From positions 1 to 64,000 of the forward strand of contig CAZRQV010000008.1 in NCBI GenBank assembly GCA_964602445.1: a stretch of 64,000 nt of DNA, in the 5' to 3' direction. Made by a program: the position numbers and the translations under genes. Below, piece by piece: positions 17,863 to 25,661 of this stretch (within the stretch, counting starts at the first letter, position 1; each line of letters starts with the position of its first letter). Under the pieces are notes generated by a model. The model ran no database searches. It had not been told where the DNA came from and saw nothing but the letters and a program-made list of their open reading frames with translations. The DNA comes from HGM12587 sp964602445. GTDB taxonomy: Bacteria; Bacillota; Clostridia; Lachnospirales; Lachnospiraceae.

Positions 17863-18550
17863 AACTTTTCAATATCTCCTCGATTTGCCATAAATGGTCA
17901 ATCTCATGATTGATCTTTACGTTTTTTGTATTTTCCAGATGATTTGGGTTGTACCAGCAACAGATGATCCCTGCATTGTTCCCTCCCTGCATATCACTGG
18001 TCAGGGAATCTCCCACGATCATAATCTCCTGTTTCTCATAATCACCAATCTTTCCAAGCACATGATCAAAATATGCTTTGGACGGTTTTTCATGGCCGAT
18101 CAGATCTGAAATAAACGCATCTTCTACCAGTTCCCCGATTCCGGAATGCTTTAATTTACGCTCCTGCGCTGCAAAGGTTCCGTTGGTCACCACAAACTGC
18201 CGATAACTGCCCTGCAGTTTTTTCACCAGTTCATATCCCTGATCCCTGAAACAGATCGTATCTCCCAGTGCAATCTGATAACTGCTGTTAAATTCATTTT
18301 CACAATCCGTTTCAATACCTTCTTCTGCGAAAAAATCTTTGAATCGGTTCACTAAAATTTCCTGCTTGGACATTTCTCCCCGCTCCAGCATTTCCCAATA
18401 ACGTCTGTTGATCTTAGAATACCGTTCGATCATCTCATCGGTGCATTCTCCCAGACCATACTTTTGAAAACAGGATTTGATGGCTGCATTTTCTGCAGAC
18501 AGAAAATCCAAAAGCGTTGCATCCATATCCCACAAAATCACTTTTATCAT
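17855..18550 (-). CDS. HAD hydrolase, YjjG-type pyrimidine nucleotidase
   Basis: This 231-residue HAD phosphatase has motif I DMDATLLDF (catalytic D8 and D10), motif II VVTNGT, motif III with lysine in GHEKPSKAYF and motif IV IMIVGDSLTSDMQGG. YjjG homologues hydrolyse non-canonical pyrimidine nucleotides as a house-cleaning step. This assignment is by motif and length only. It precedes and overlaps the DUF4317 gene. Confidence 0.8.
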   Translation of the reverse strand: MIKVILWDMDATLLDFLSAENAAIKSCFQKYGLGECTDEMIERYSKINRRYWEMLERGEMSKQEILVNRFKDFFAEEGIETDCENEFNSSYQIALGDTICFRDQGYELVKKLQGSYRQFVVTNGTFAAQERKLKHSGIGELVEDAFISDLIGHEKPSKAYFDHVLGKIGDYEKQEIMIVGDSLTSDMQGGNNAGIICCWYNPNHLENTKNVKINHEIDHLWQIEEILKSYE

Positions 18551-18584
18551 AAGCCTCTGCTCCTTTTACTCGTATTGTACCAAA

Positions 18585-18614
18585 GAAACGCCCGATTGTA
18601 CAATCAGGCGTTTC
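18585..18614 (-). terminator. terminator after the alanine symporter
   Basis: A 30-nt near-perfect inverted repeat (GAAACGCC.GATTG.../..CAATC.GGCGTTTC) is followed on the minus strand by TTT. It lies between the symporter stop and the YjjG-like gene. Confidence 0.7.
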
Positions 18615-18620
18615 GAATCT

Positions 18621-20000
18621 CTAATCAAATTTTTGTTTTACCAGCTTAACCACAGTACCTGACAACAGGAACAGGGCAATTAAGTTTGGAATTGCCATTA
18701 ACCCATTGAAGGTTTCTGCAATATTCCATAATAATCCCAAATCTACGGTCGCTCCTACGACACCCATCAGGGAGTATACGATCATAAATGGTTTGATAAA
18801 TCTGGCGGAACCTAAAAATTCCATACATCTTGCACCATAAAGTCCCCAGCCAAGAATCGTAGAAAATGCAAAACATACCATGGCAATGGCTGTGAAAATG
18901 GATACCCAGTTTCCGTAAGTTGCGGTAAATCCGCTGATAGTCAGTTCTGCACCGGCTGCAGCACCGTAATTAATACTTACACCGCTGCACAGGATTGTCA
19001 GTGCTGTCAATGTACAGATTACGATCGTATCTGCAAATACTTCAAAAATACCGAACACACCCTGTTCAACCGGATCTTTCGTATCGGAAGTTGCATGGGC
19101 AATGGAGCCTGTACCAAGACCAGCTTCATTGGAAAAAATTCCGCGGGAAATGCCTTTCTGAAGACTTAAGATCATGGAACCAACGACCCCTCCGGTCACT
19201 GCGGAAGGACAAAATGCACCGGAAATGATGGATGCGAAAACGCCCGGTACTGCTTTATAATTCAACAGCACTACTCCAAGAGCAAGCACGATATACAGCA
19301 ATGCCATAAACGGCACCAATTTCTCTGTTACTTTTCCAATTCGTTTAACACCGCCCAGAAGGACTGCTGCAACAACGACGGTAATGATGATCCCGATGAT
19401 CAGGCTGACCATTCCTTTATTGGACGCATTGATCAAATGGTAATTTGTCAGTGCTGAATTAATGGCGGTTGTAATCGTATTGACCTGTGTCGCATTTCCT
19501 GTTCCAAACACGGTCAGCACACCAAACAGCGCATACAGTACTGCAAGAAAATGCCAGCGTTTGTTCAGACCATTTTTGATGTAGTACATTGGACCGCCTA
19601 CATAATCCCCATGTTCATTTCTTTCACGGAAATGAACGGCCAGTGTTACTTCTGCAAATTTGGTACACATTCCCAGCAGGGAAGAAATCCACATCCAAAA
19701 AACAGCGCCCGGACCGCCGATGGCGATCGCTCCGGCAACTCCGGCAATATTACCGGTTCCAACGGTTGCGGCCAATGCAGTACAGACTGCCTGAAACGGC
19801 GTAATGGATCCATGTCCTGCATCTGTCTTTTGAAAAAGTTTTCCCAACGTTGCTTTCATTGCATATGGGAATTTTCTGAATTGAATGAATCCTGTTCTTA
19901 CAGATAACAGAATTCCGACTCCAATGATGCATACCATAGCCGGTGCACCCCACACAAAGCCATTGATCACATCATTCACTTTTGTAATCATTTCTAACAT
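18621..20000 (-). CDS. alanine/glycine:cation symporter (AgcS/AlsT family)
   Basis: This polytopic membrane protein of 459 residues imports alanine or glycine with sodium or protons. Family motifs seen are AVCTALAATVGTGNIAGVAGAIAIGGPGA and SNEAGLGTGSIAHA. The start is taken at 20000 because AGGAGAGG lies 7 nt before that ATG. The upstream in-frame ATG at 20033 gives 11 residues that include the ribosome site itself. It is a single gene with its own terminator. Confidence 0.9.
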   Translation of the reverse strand: MLEMITKVNDVINGFVWGAPAMVCIIGVGILLSVRTGFIQFRKFPYAMKATLGKLFQKTDAGHGSITPFQAVCTALAATVGTGNIAGVAGAIAIGGPGAVFWMWISSLLGMCTKFAEVTLAVHFRERNEHGDYVGGPMYYIKNGLNKRWHFLAVLYALFGVLTVFGTGNATQVNTITTAINSALTNYHLINASNKGMVSLIIGIIITVVVAAVLLGGVKRIGKVTEKLVPFMALLYIVLALGVVLLNYKAVPGVFASIISGAFCPSAVTGGVVGSMILSLQKGISRGIFSNEAGLGTGSIAHATSDTKDPVEQGVFGIFEVFADTIVICTLTALTILCSGVSINYGAAAGAELTISGFTATYGNWVSIFTAIAMVCFAFSTILGWGLYGARCMEFLGSARFIKPFMIVYSLMGVVGATVDLGLLWNIAETFNGLMAIPNLIALFLLSGTVVKLVKQKFD

Positions 20001-20122
20001 CTCTAAACCTCTCCTAAAAGCATATATGTGCATTATTATACAAGATATTCAGAGAAAATAGAAGTATGAAATCTCTAAAATTTGTTACGATTTCCCGCAA
20101 TTTGATTTTCCTGTCACACTTA

Positions 20123-20165
20123 AAATGGTTACTGTTCACTCATATCTCGTAAACAGCAACCATTT
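20123..20165 (-). terminator. possible terminator after the Dabb gene
   Basis: An imperfect inverted repeat (AAATGGTTgCTGTT...AACAGTaACCATTT) lies about 30 nt past the stop. The T-run is weak, so it may be a transcript-end stabiliser instead. Confidence 0.4.
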
Positions 20166-20194
20166 GAACACCTTTTTATTAACGACACGAAAAA

Positions 20195-20500
20195 TTACTG
20201 AATCTCAAAATCCAGACACATTCTTGTTTTGGTATACGGGCGAACCTTGCCGTCAGCAACTGCTACATGTGCCGGATGTACCGCATATCCTTTCAATGCT
20301 TCTTCATCTGTCAGTGTGGTATCCAGCATCACTTCTGCATTTGATGAAGCCAGACCTTCAATCTGAACCTTCACTTCCAAAAGTCCCGGAACCTGCCCAA
20401 CCAGGCCTTCCAGTCCTTCTTTCATTTCTGCTTTGATCACTTTCTTTTCTTCTTCAGAAAGCTCGTCCTTTAACTGCCATAAAATAATGTGTTTTACCAT
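20195..20500 (-). CDS. Dabb family (stress-responsive alpha/beta barrel) protein
   Basis: The 101-residue product starts MVKHIILWQLKD and has the Dabb pattern: a hydrophobic strand with a histidine, a helix with EGLEGLVGQVPGLLEVKV, and the ending GYAVHPAHVAVADGKVRPYTKTRMCLDFE. The fold forms dimeric barrels of variable function. The start at 20500 has an AGGAG site; an upstream in-frame extension is not family-like. It lies 23 nt after a HAD gene on the same strand, suggesting co-transcription. Confidence 0.82.
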   Translation of the reverse strand: MVKHIILWQLKDELSEEEKKVIKAEMKEGLEGLVGQVPGLLEVKVQIEGLASSNAEVMLDTTLTDEEALKGYAVHPAHVAVADGKVRPYTKTRMCLDFEIQ

Positions 20501-20523
20501 GGTTTTTCTCCTTTTCTTCCTAT

Positions 20524-21294
20524 TTAAATAATATGAAAATGCTTTAACGCATTCCAAATCCCATCTGCATCAATATCTTCCGTCACATAATCCGCTGCTT
20601 TTTGCACTTCTGTCTCGGCATTTCCCATGGCCACACCAACCTGTGCAAATTTCAGCATCTCTATATCATTTTCTCCGTCACCAAATGCAATGGTCTCTTC
20701 CTTAGAAATTCCATAAACTTCCAGCATCTTCTGAATTCCCGTCATTTTTCCGCCGTTTTTCGAGATGACATCAACTCCATACGGACTCCAACGGGTTACT
20801 TTGCAATGAGGCAGCTTTTCGGAAAATTCTTCTTCCAGTTCTTTCCCTCCGTAACACATAAACTGGTACACAGGTGCGCCTTCATATTTCATGATCTGTG
20901 GAAGTTCTGATGAAATCCCTGCTTGTGCCCGAATCACAGCTTCATCGATCATGTTGATATACAGCCGATCCTTTTCTGCCAATGCCACCGGTCTTGTTTT
21001 TTTGCGAAATGCATCCAGCAGATATGATGCATCTGCGGCATCAATCGGTGAACTGAGAATGATATTCCGATCCTGATCGGTACACAGCTGCCCATTTAAC
21101 ATTACATAACCATTGAACCGAATCTTTCCCACCGGAAAGCGGTCAATGGCAGTAAAATCTCTTCCTGTCGCAAGAAATGTTTTGATTCCCCTCTGCTTCA
21201 GCAAATCCATCGCTTTTAAGGTACTCTGTGGAATCCCTTTGCTCTTATGAGAATAAATGGTGCCGTCTACATCAAAAAATGCTGCTTTGATCAT
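20524..21294 (-). CDS. Cof-type HAD-IIB phosphatase
   Basis: This 256-residue HAD phosphatase has motif I FFDVDGTIYS (D8, D10) and motif IV FGDGENDIEMLKFAQVGVAMGNA, with the C2B-type cap between them. Cof-like enzymes dephosphorylate sugar phosphates, FMN or PLP; specificity is not inferable. The start at 21294 follows a GGAGGT site. The longer open frame to 21420 reads through that site and is not used. Confidence 0.85.
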   Translation of the reverse strand: MIKAAFFDVDGTIYSHKSKGIPQSTLKAMDLLKQRGIKTFLATGRDFTAIDRFPVGKIRFNGYVMLNGQLCTDQDRNIILSSPIDAADASYLLDAFRKKTRPVALAEKDRLYINMIDEAVIRAQAGISSELPQIMKYEGAPVYQFMCYGGKELEEEFSEKLPHCKVTRWSPYGVDVISKNGGKMTGIQKMLEVYGISKEETIAFGDGENDIEMLKFAQVGVAMGNAETEVQKAADYVTEDIDADGIWNALKHFHII

Positions 21295-21442
21295 CTGGTC
21301 TACCTCCAATTTATCAAGTTTCACTTCCTTGATATCCAACATATTACATGATATTTTGTCTCCGGAAAAGTCTATTTTCAAAATTTTAATAGGAAAGGCT
21401 TTCATACATAAATGTAACAAGGTCTTTCATAATTAAAATGAA

Positions 21443-21480
21443 AAAAGGACTTTGAGATGGGTTCTGTCTCAAGTCCTTTT
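21443..21480 (-). terminator. cysK terminator
   Basis: The stem AAAAGGACTT(T)GAGA/TCTCAAGTCCTTTT lies 11 nt past the cysK stop on the minus strand and ends in TTTTTTC. Confidence 0.85.
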
Positions 21481-21490
21481 CTTACAATTC

Positions 21491-22423
21491 TTATTTAAAT
21501 AATGCGGTAGATAAATATCTGTCTCCGGAATCCGGAAGAAGCACTACAATATTTTTTCCGGCATTTTCCGGACGTTTTGCCAGTTCTGTTGCTGCTTTTA
21601 AAGCTGCACCGGAAGAAATTCCTACCAGAACTCCTTCTGTGACTGCAAATCTGGCACCTTCCCGGAAAGCATCTTCATTTTCTACGGTAATAATCTCGTC
21701 ATAAATTTCTGTGTTTAACACTTTCGGCACAAATCCGGCACCGATCCCCTGAATCTTGTGAGGGCCTGCTTTTCCGCCGGATAACACCGGACTGGAAGAA
21801 GGCTCTACAGCGACTACTTTTAACTGTGGATTTTTAGATTTTAAATATTCGCCCACACCGGTAATGGTTCCGCCGGTTCCTACAGCAGATACAAAAATAT
21901 CTACGCTTCCCTCTGTCTGATCCCAGATTTCCGGTCCTGTCGTTTTTCTGTGCGCATCCGCATTGGCAGGATTATCAAATTGACCTAAGATCACCGCACC
22001 CGGAATAGAATCCCGCAGCTCTTCCGCTTTTGCAATGGCTCCGGACATTCCTTTGGCTCCATCTGTTAATACCAGTTCTGCACCGTAAGCATGAAGCAGA
22101 GTTCTGCGTTCCTCACTCATGGTTTCCGGCAATGTCAGGATGGCTCTGTACCCTTTCACTGCTGCTACCATCGCCAGACCGATTCCCGTATTTCCGGAAG
22201 TTGGCTCAATGATCGTCGCTCCCGGTTTTAAAATACCCTCTCGTTCTGCATTTTCAATCAATTCTAATGCTGCCCGGTCTTTTACCGAACCGGCCGGATT
22301 TAAATATTCCAGTTTTGCAAACAGATTGGCATTTTCTGCCTCCACCTGCTGACTGTAACGGCTAATCTTTAATAATGGTGTGTTTCCAATCAGTTCTAAT
22401 GCGTTTGTTGTTATCTTACTCAT
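21491..22423 (-). CDS. cysK: cysteine synthase A (O-acetylserine sulfhydrylase)
   Basis: CysK makes cysteine from O-acetylserine and sulfide with PLP. The 310-residue product has the PLP lysine in NPAGSVKDRAA (about K47). The substrate loop is EPTSGNTGIGLAMVAA, the phosphate-binding loop is GTGGTITGVGEYL, and the C-terminal block is LLPDSGDRYLST. It is near metY and a LysR regulator, forming a sulfur-assimilation locus. Its upstream region is interrupted by dispersed element D. Confidence 0.95.
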   Translation of the reverse strand: MSKITTNALELIGNTPLLKISRYSQQVEAENANLFAKLEYLNPAGSVKDRAALELIENAEREGILKPGATIIEPTSGNTGIGLAMVAAVKGYRAILTLPETMSEERRTLLHAYGAELVLTDGAKGMSGAIAKAEELRDSIPGAVILGQFDNPANADAHRKTTGPEIWDQTEGSVDIFVSAVGTGGTITGVGEYLKSKNPQLKVVAVEPSSSPVLSGGKAGPHKIQGIGAGFVPKVLNTEIYDEIITVENEDAFREGARFAVTEGVLVGISSGAALKAATELAKRPENAGKNIVVLLPDSGDRYLSTALFK

Positions 22424-22523
22424 TTCTGTATTCTCCTTTATTTAAATCTCTGCGTTTTCTTTATTTGATTCTATTCTTTTTCCTATGTATCTTTACAGAA
22501 CTTTATTTCTGTTTCTCGTTTTG

Positions 22524-22797
22524 TATCCTTTTTTGTAACATGCATTTTTTAATTTACGCCGTAGGATGAATGTCACTATGGCTGTAAGCTGTAAATTTTG
22601 CCATGCACCAGCATCTGTCCCCTGTTTTGCGATGCATTTGGCCAAAGGAGGCGGAAAATCCATCCTAGTACTTCTTCGCGAAGCAGGCTCTCCTGCGAGT
22701 GATTAGAAGTACTTGGATTAGTTGAAGCCGACGACGCCCTGCGGAGCACAAACAGGAGCATATGATGATGCTTGTAAAAAGCAGTTACAAAAAGGCT
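22524..22797 (-). repeat. dispersed element, copy D (rearranged)
   Basis: Copy D lies in reverse orientation between the lysR stop and the cysK upstream region. Its right end (ATCCTTTTTTGTAA at about 22527-22540, then TTTACGCCGTAGGATG) matches the inverted right end of copy C. Its left end (GTTACAAAAAGG at about 22780) matches the left ends. It contains both the module found in copy A (CGCAGGGCGTCGTCGGC) and the module found in B and C (ATGCATCGCAAAACAGGGG). It lacks the identical two-block core, having instead a hairpin of AGTACTTCT/AGAAGTACT arms. Confidence 0.65.
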
Positions 22798-23709
22798 TCA
22801 TTTCAAGGCTTTATCTTTGTACTTGGACAGCTCTTCCACATATTTTTGTCCAAGTTCACTGAGCGTAATGCCTTTTCTTTTTAAATATCCGATGGTCATG
22901 ATCTCATCTGACTGTAATTTCACTGCACAATAATCAGAACCATTCAATTCCTCACATAAAATTCCGGAACAGAGCGTATATCCATTCAGACCAACCATCA
23001 GATTCAAAAGCGTGGCACGGTCATTGGCTTTGATCAGCTGTTTGTACTGATAATTACTCAGTACTTCTTCCGCATAATAAAAGGAATTGTAATTTCCCTG
23101 TTCAAAAGATAAACACGGATAGTCTTCCAGTTCTTTCAGGGTAATTTCCTGCTGCTTTGCCAGCGGATGTCCCTTCCATAAGTAAACATAAATGCTGCAG
23201 TGGAGCAATTCATGAAATTCCAGCTCATATTCGTCAAACAGCTTTTGGAGCACTTTCCGGTTAAATTCATTCACATAAAGAATTCCTATCTCACTTTTAA
23301 AATTCTTTACATCTTCAATGACCTCATGGGTTTTCGTTTCCCGGACAGCAAATTCATATTTTTCCATCCCAAACTGCTTTACCATCTCCACGAAAGCATT
23401 GACCGCAAACGTATAATGCTGCATCGAGACACCAAATTTGCGTTTTGCTTTCTCTCTGGTAATGTACTTGCTTTCAATCAGTTCACATTGCTCTGCTACC
23501 TGTCTTGCATATCCTACGAATTCTTCCCCTTCCGGCGTAATTACAATTCCCCGGCTGGTTCTTCTGAAAATCTCGATTCCGATTTCCTGTTCCAGTTCCC
23601 GGATTGCCGTCGAAAGACTTGGCTGAGAAATAAACAGCTTTTTCGCAGCCGCATTCATGGAATTTTCTCCTGCAACGGTTATCACATATCTTAATTGTGT
23701 CAGTGTCAT
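22798..23709 (-). CDS. LysR family transcriptional regulator of sulfur genes
   Basis: The 303-residue product has an N-terminal winged HTH (MNAAAKKLFISQPSLSTAIRELEQEIGIEIFRR, about residues 17-50) and a substrate-binding domain, the normal LysR layout. It lies 32 nt downstream of metY and upstream of cysK on the same strand, so it likely controls sulfur amino-acid genes and may be autoregulated with metY. The inducer is unknown. Inverted repeats upstream of metY are candidate targets. Confidence 0.88.
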   Translation of the reverse strand: MTLTQLRYVITVAGENSMNAAAKKLFISQPSLSTAIRELEQEIGIEIFRRTSRGIVITPEGEEFVGYARQVAEQCELIESKYITREKAKRKFGVSMQHYTFAVNAFVEMVKQFGMEKYEFAVRETKTHEVIEDVKNFKSEIGILYVNEFNRKVLQKLFDEYELEFHELLHCSIYVYLWKGHPLAKQQEITLKELEDYPCLSFEQGNYNSFYYAEEVLSNYQYKQLIKANDRATLLNLMVGLNGYTLCSGILCEELNGSDYCAVKLQSDEIMTIGYLKRKGITLSELGQKYVEELSKYKDKALK

Positions 23710-23741
23710 AAATTTTGTCCTTTTTCACAGTGGGTCTGTCA

Positions 23742-25049
23742 TCATGCGATTGCTTTAAAAGCCTCTTCAAGATCCTCGATGATGTCATCCACATTCTCTG
23801 TTCCAATGGAAAGACGAATGGTATTTGGTTTGATTCCCTGTTCTGCCAGTTCTTCTTCATTCAGCTGGGAATGGGTCGTAGATGCCGGATGAATCACTAA
23901 TGATTTCACATCTGCCACATTTGCCAGAAGCGAGAACAATTCCAGCTGATCGATAAAGGCTTTTGCTTCTTCCGCACCGCCCTTAATCTCAAAAGTAAAG
24001 ATCGATCCGCCGCCATTCGGGAAATATTTCTTGTAAAGTTCCTGCTGCACCGGATCTTTGGATACAGACGGATGGTTTACTTTTTCCACCTGTGGATGCT
24101 CACTTAAATATTCTACCACTTTTAATGCATTTTGAACATGACGTTCTACTCGTAAGGATAAAGTTTCCAGTCCCTGCAGGAAGAAAAATGCATGGAATGG
24201 GGAAAGTGTTGCTCCGGTATCACGCAGAAGGATTGCACGGATCTTCGTAACAAACGCTGCGGCACCCACTGCTTTGGTAAAGCTGATTCCATGATAGCTT
24301 GGATTCGGTTCTGTCAAAGATGGGAATTTACCGCTTGCCTCCCAGTCGAATTTTCCACTGTCAATGATCACTCCGCCAATGGTCGTTCCATGACCTCCAA
24401 TAAATTTCGTAGCAGAATGCACCACAATGTCTGCACCATATTCAATCGGGCGAATCAGATAAGGAGTTGCAAACGTGTTGTCAATGACTAACGGAATCTG
24501 ATGGGCATGGGCAATCTTTGCAATTTTTTCGATGTCTACGATATCGGAGTTTGGATTTCCTAAAGTTTCAATAAATACTGCCTTCGTATTTTCTTTGATG
24601 GCATGCTCAATTTCTTCATAATTAAAAGGATCTACAAAGGTTGCTGTTACACCATATTCCGGCAAAGTATGTGCTAACAGATTGTAAGTACCGCCGTAAA
24701 TATTTTTTGCAGCTACAATGTGTTCCCCTGCCTTTGCAAGATTCTGGAACGTATAGGTGATCGCTGCTGCACCGGAAGCCACTGCCAATGCTGCCACGCC
24801 GCCTTCCAGCGCTGCAATTCTCTGTTCGAATACATCTTCGGTCGGATTGGTCAATCTTCCATAAATATTTCCGGCATCACTTAAACCAAATCTGGCCGCC
24901 GCATGTTCGCAATTTTTAAACACGTAGGAAGATGTCTGATAAATCGGAACTGCTCTTGCATCTGTTACCGGATCCGGCTGTTCCTGTCCTACATGTAACT
25001 GTAATGTTTCAAATTTTAAGTTTCTTTCAGATCTCGTTTTCTTTGCCAT
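23742..25049 (-). CDS. metY: O-acetylhomoserine aminocarboxypropyltransferase (sulfhydrylase)
   Basis: This 435-residue Cys/Met-metabolism PLP enzyme makes homocysteine from O-acetylhomoserine and sulfide. It has the PLP lysine in VVHSATKFIGGHGTTIGG, the phosphate-binding YGRLTNPTEDVFEQR and the long insertion around FPSLTEPNPSYHG typical of O-acetylhomoserine sulfhydrylases rather than cystathionine synthases. It is the first gene of the metY-lysR unit, with candidate operator repeats upstream. Confidence 0.93.
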   Translation of the reverse strand: MAKKTRSERNLKFETLQLHVGQEQPDPVTDARAVPIYQTSSYVFKNCEHAAARFGLSDAGNIYGRLTNPTEDVFEQRIAALEGGVAALAVASGAAAITYTFQNLAKAGEHIVAAKNIYGGTYNLLAHTLPEYGVTATFVDPFNYEEIEHAIKENTKAVFIETLGNPNSDIVDIEKIAKIAHAHQIPLVIDNTFATPYLIRPIEYGADIVVHSATKFIGGHGTTIGGVIIDSGKFDWEASGKFPSLTEPNPSYHGISFTKAVGAAAFVTKIRAILLRDTGATLSPFHAFFFLQGLETLSLRVERHVQNALKVVEYLSEHPQVEKVNHPSVSKDPVQQELYKKYFPNGGGSIFTFEIKGGAEEAKAFIDQLELFSLLANVADVKSLVIHPASTTHSQLNEEELAEQGIKPNTIRLSIGTENVDDIIEDLEEAFKAIA

Positions 25050-25136
25050 AATATCCTCTTTTCTGCGTTCCTTCGCGCTTTATTTTTTTGATGGGGAAAT
25101 CATAACATCAGAATCTGTATTCGTCTAATACTTATG

Positions 25137-25168
25137 AACAATATCTTGTTATAGGATTATATTATAAC
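25137..25168. promoter_or_regulatory. candidate LysR-type operator upstream of metY
   Basis: Two overlapping inverted repeats lie about 90-120 nt before metY: AACAA-TATC-TTGTT (25137-25150) and GTTATA-N9-TATAAC (25148-25168). The spacing suits LysR proteins, and a lysR gene is adjacent. Binding is inferred. Confidence 0.45.
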
Positions 25169-25229
25169 CATTTATGTTCTGTCTGCTCTTGATCAATCAA
25201 TGCAATCGCTTCTCATTTCCTTAACAACA

Positions 25230-25276
25230 AAAATACCGCCGCACCAATGATCCGATCATCCATACGACGGTATTTT
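25230..25276 (-). terminator. terminator of the small ORF at 25281
   Basis: The stem AAAATACCGcCG/CGaCGGTATTTT is followed on the minus strand by TTTTGTTG. Confidence 0.7.
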
Positions 25277-25280
25277 CATA

Positions 25281-25502
25281 TTAGTTATTTTTCTGCAGAT
25301 TATTTATAATTTTTTGGATGGTTTCTTCCCTCTCTTCCAGCAGATCTGCAATTTCCGAAACAGAAAGCCCTTTTTTCTGCACAACCTCCCATTCTTCTGA
25401 AGACTTTACTTCAGTTACAATCTCATTCAATTCGAGAATCCTCGGATCTTTCACCTGAATTTCCGGATTATCCATCCTCGTTTTTTTCATATATTGTAAC
25501 AT
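25281..25502 (-). pseudogene. small ORF, possible C-terminal remnant of an Rpn/PD-(D/E)XK nuclease
   Basis: The 73-residue product (ATG at 25502; a TTG start at 25511 is also possible) has ILELNEIVTEVKSSEEWEVVQKK followed by a predicted helical HTH-like tail (LSVSEIADLLEEREETIQKI). The first part resembles the C-terminal segment of Rpn-family recombination-promoting nucleases. No catalytic domain is present upstream. It has its own terminator. It could equally be an unknown small protein. Confidence 0.4.
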
Positions 25503-25603
25503 ACTCACCAACTCCGGGGAACCATTTTACCGGCCCTATTTCAAAACCTCTACGAAAAATGAGCAAATAAAAAAATTGTCTAATTTTAGAAAATTTTGCT
25601 TGT

Positions 25604-25625
25604 ATCTTTGCAATAATGTATTATA
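25604..25625 (+). promoter_or_regulatory. carB promoter
   Basis: A perfect -10 TATAAT lies just before the ribosome site, with TTGTAT 16 nt upstream as a moderate -35. The leader is short. No PyrR-type attenuator is visible. Confidence 0.55.
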
Positions 25626-25661
25626 ATATAAAGTTGAATAAAAATGTGGAGGATTATGGAT

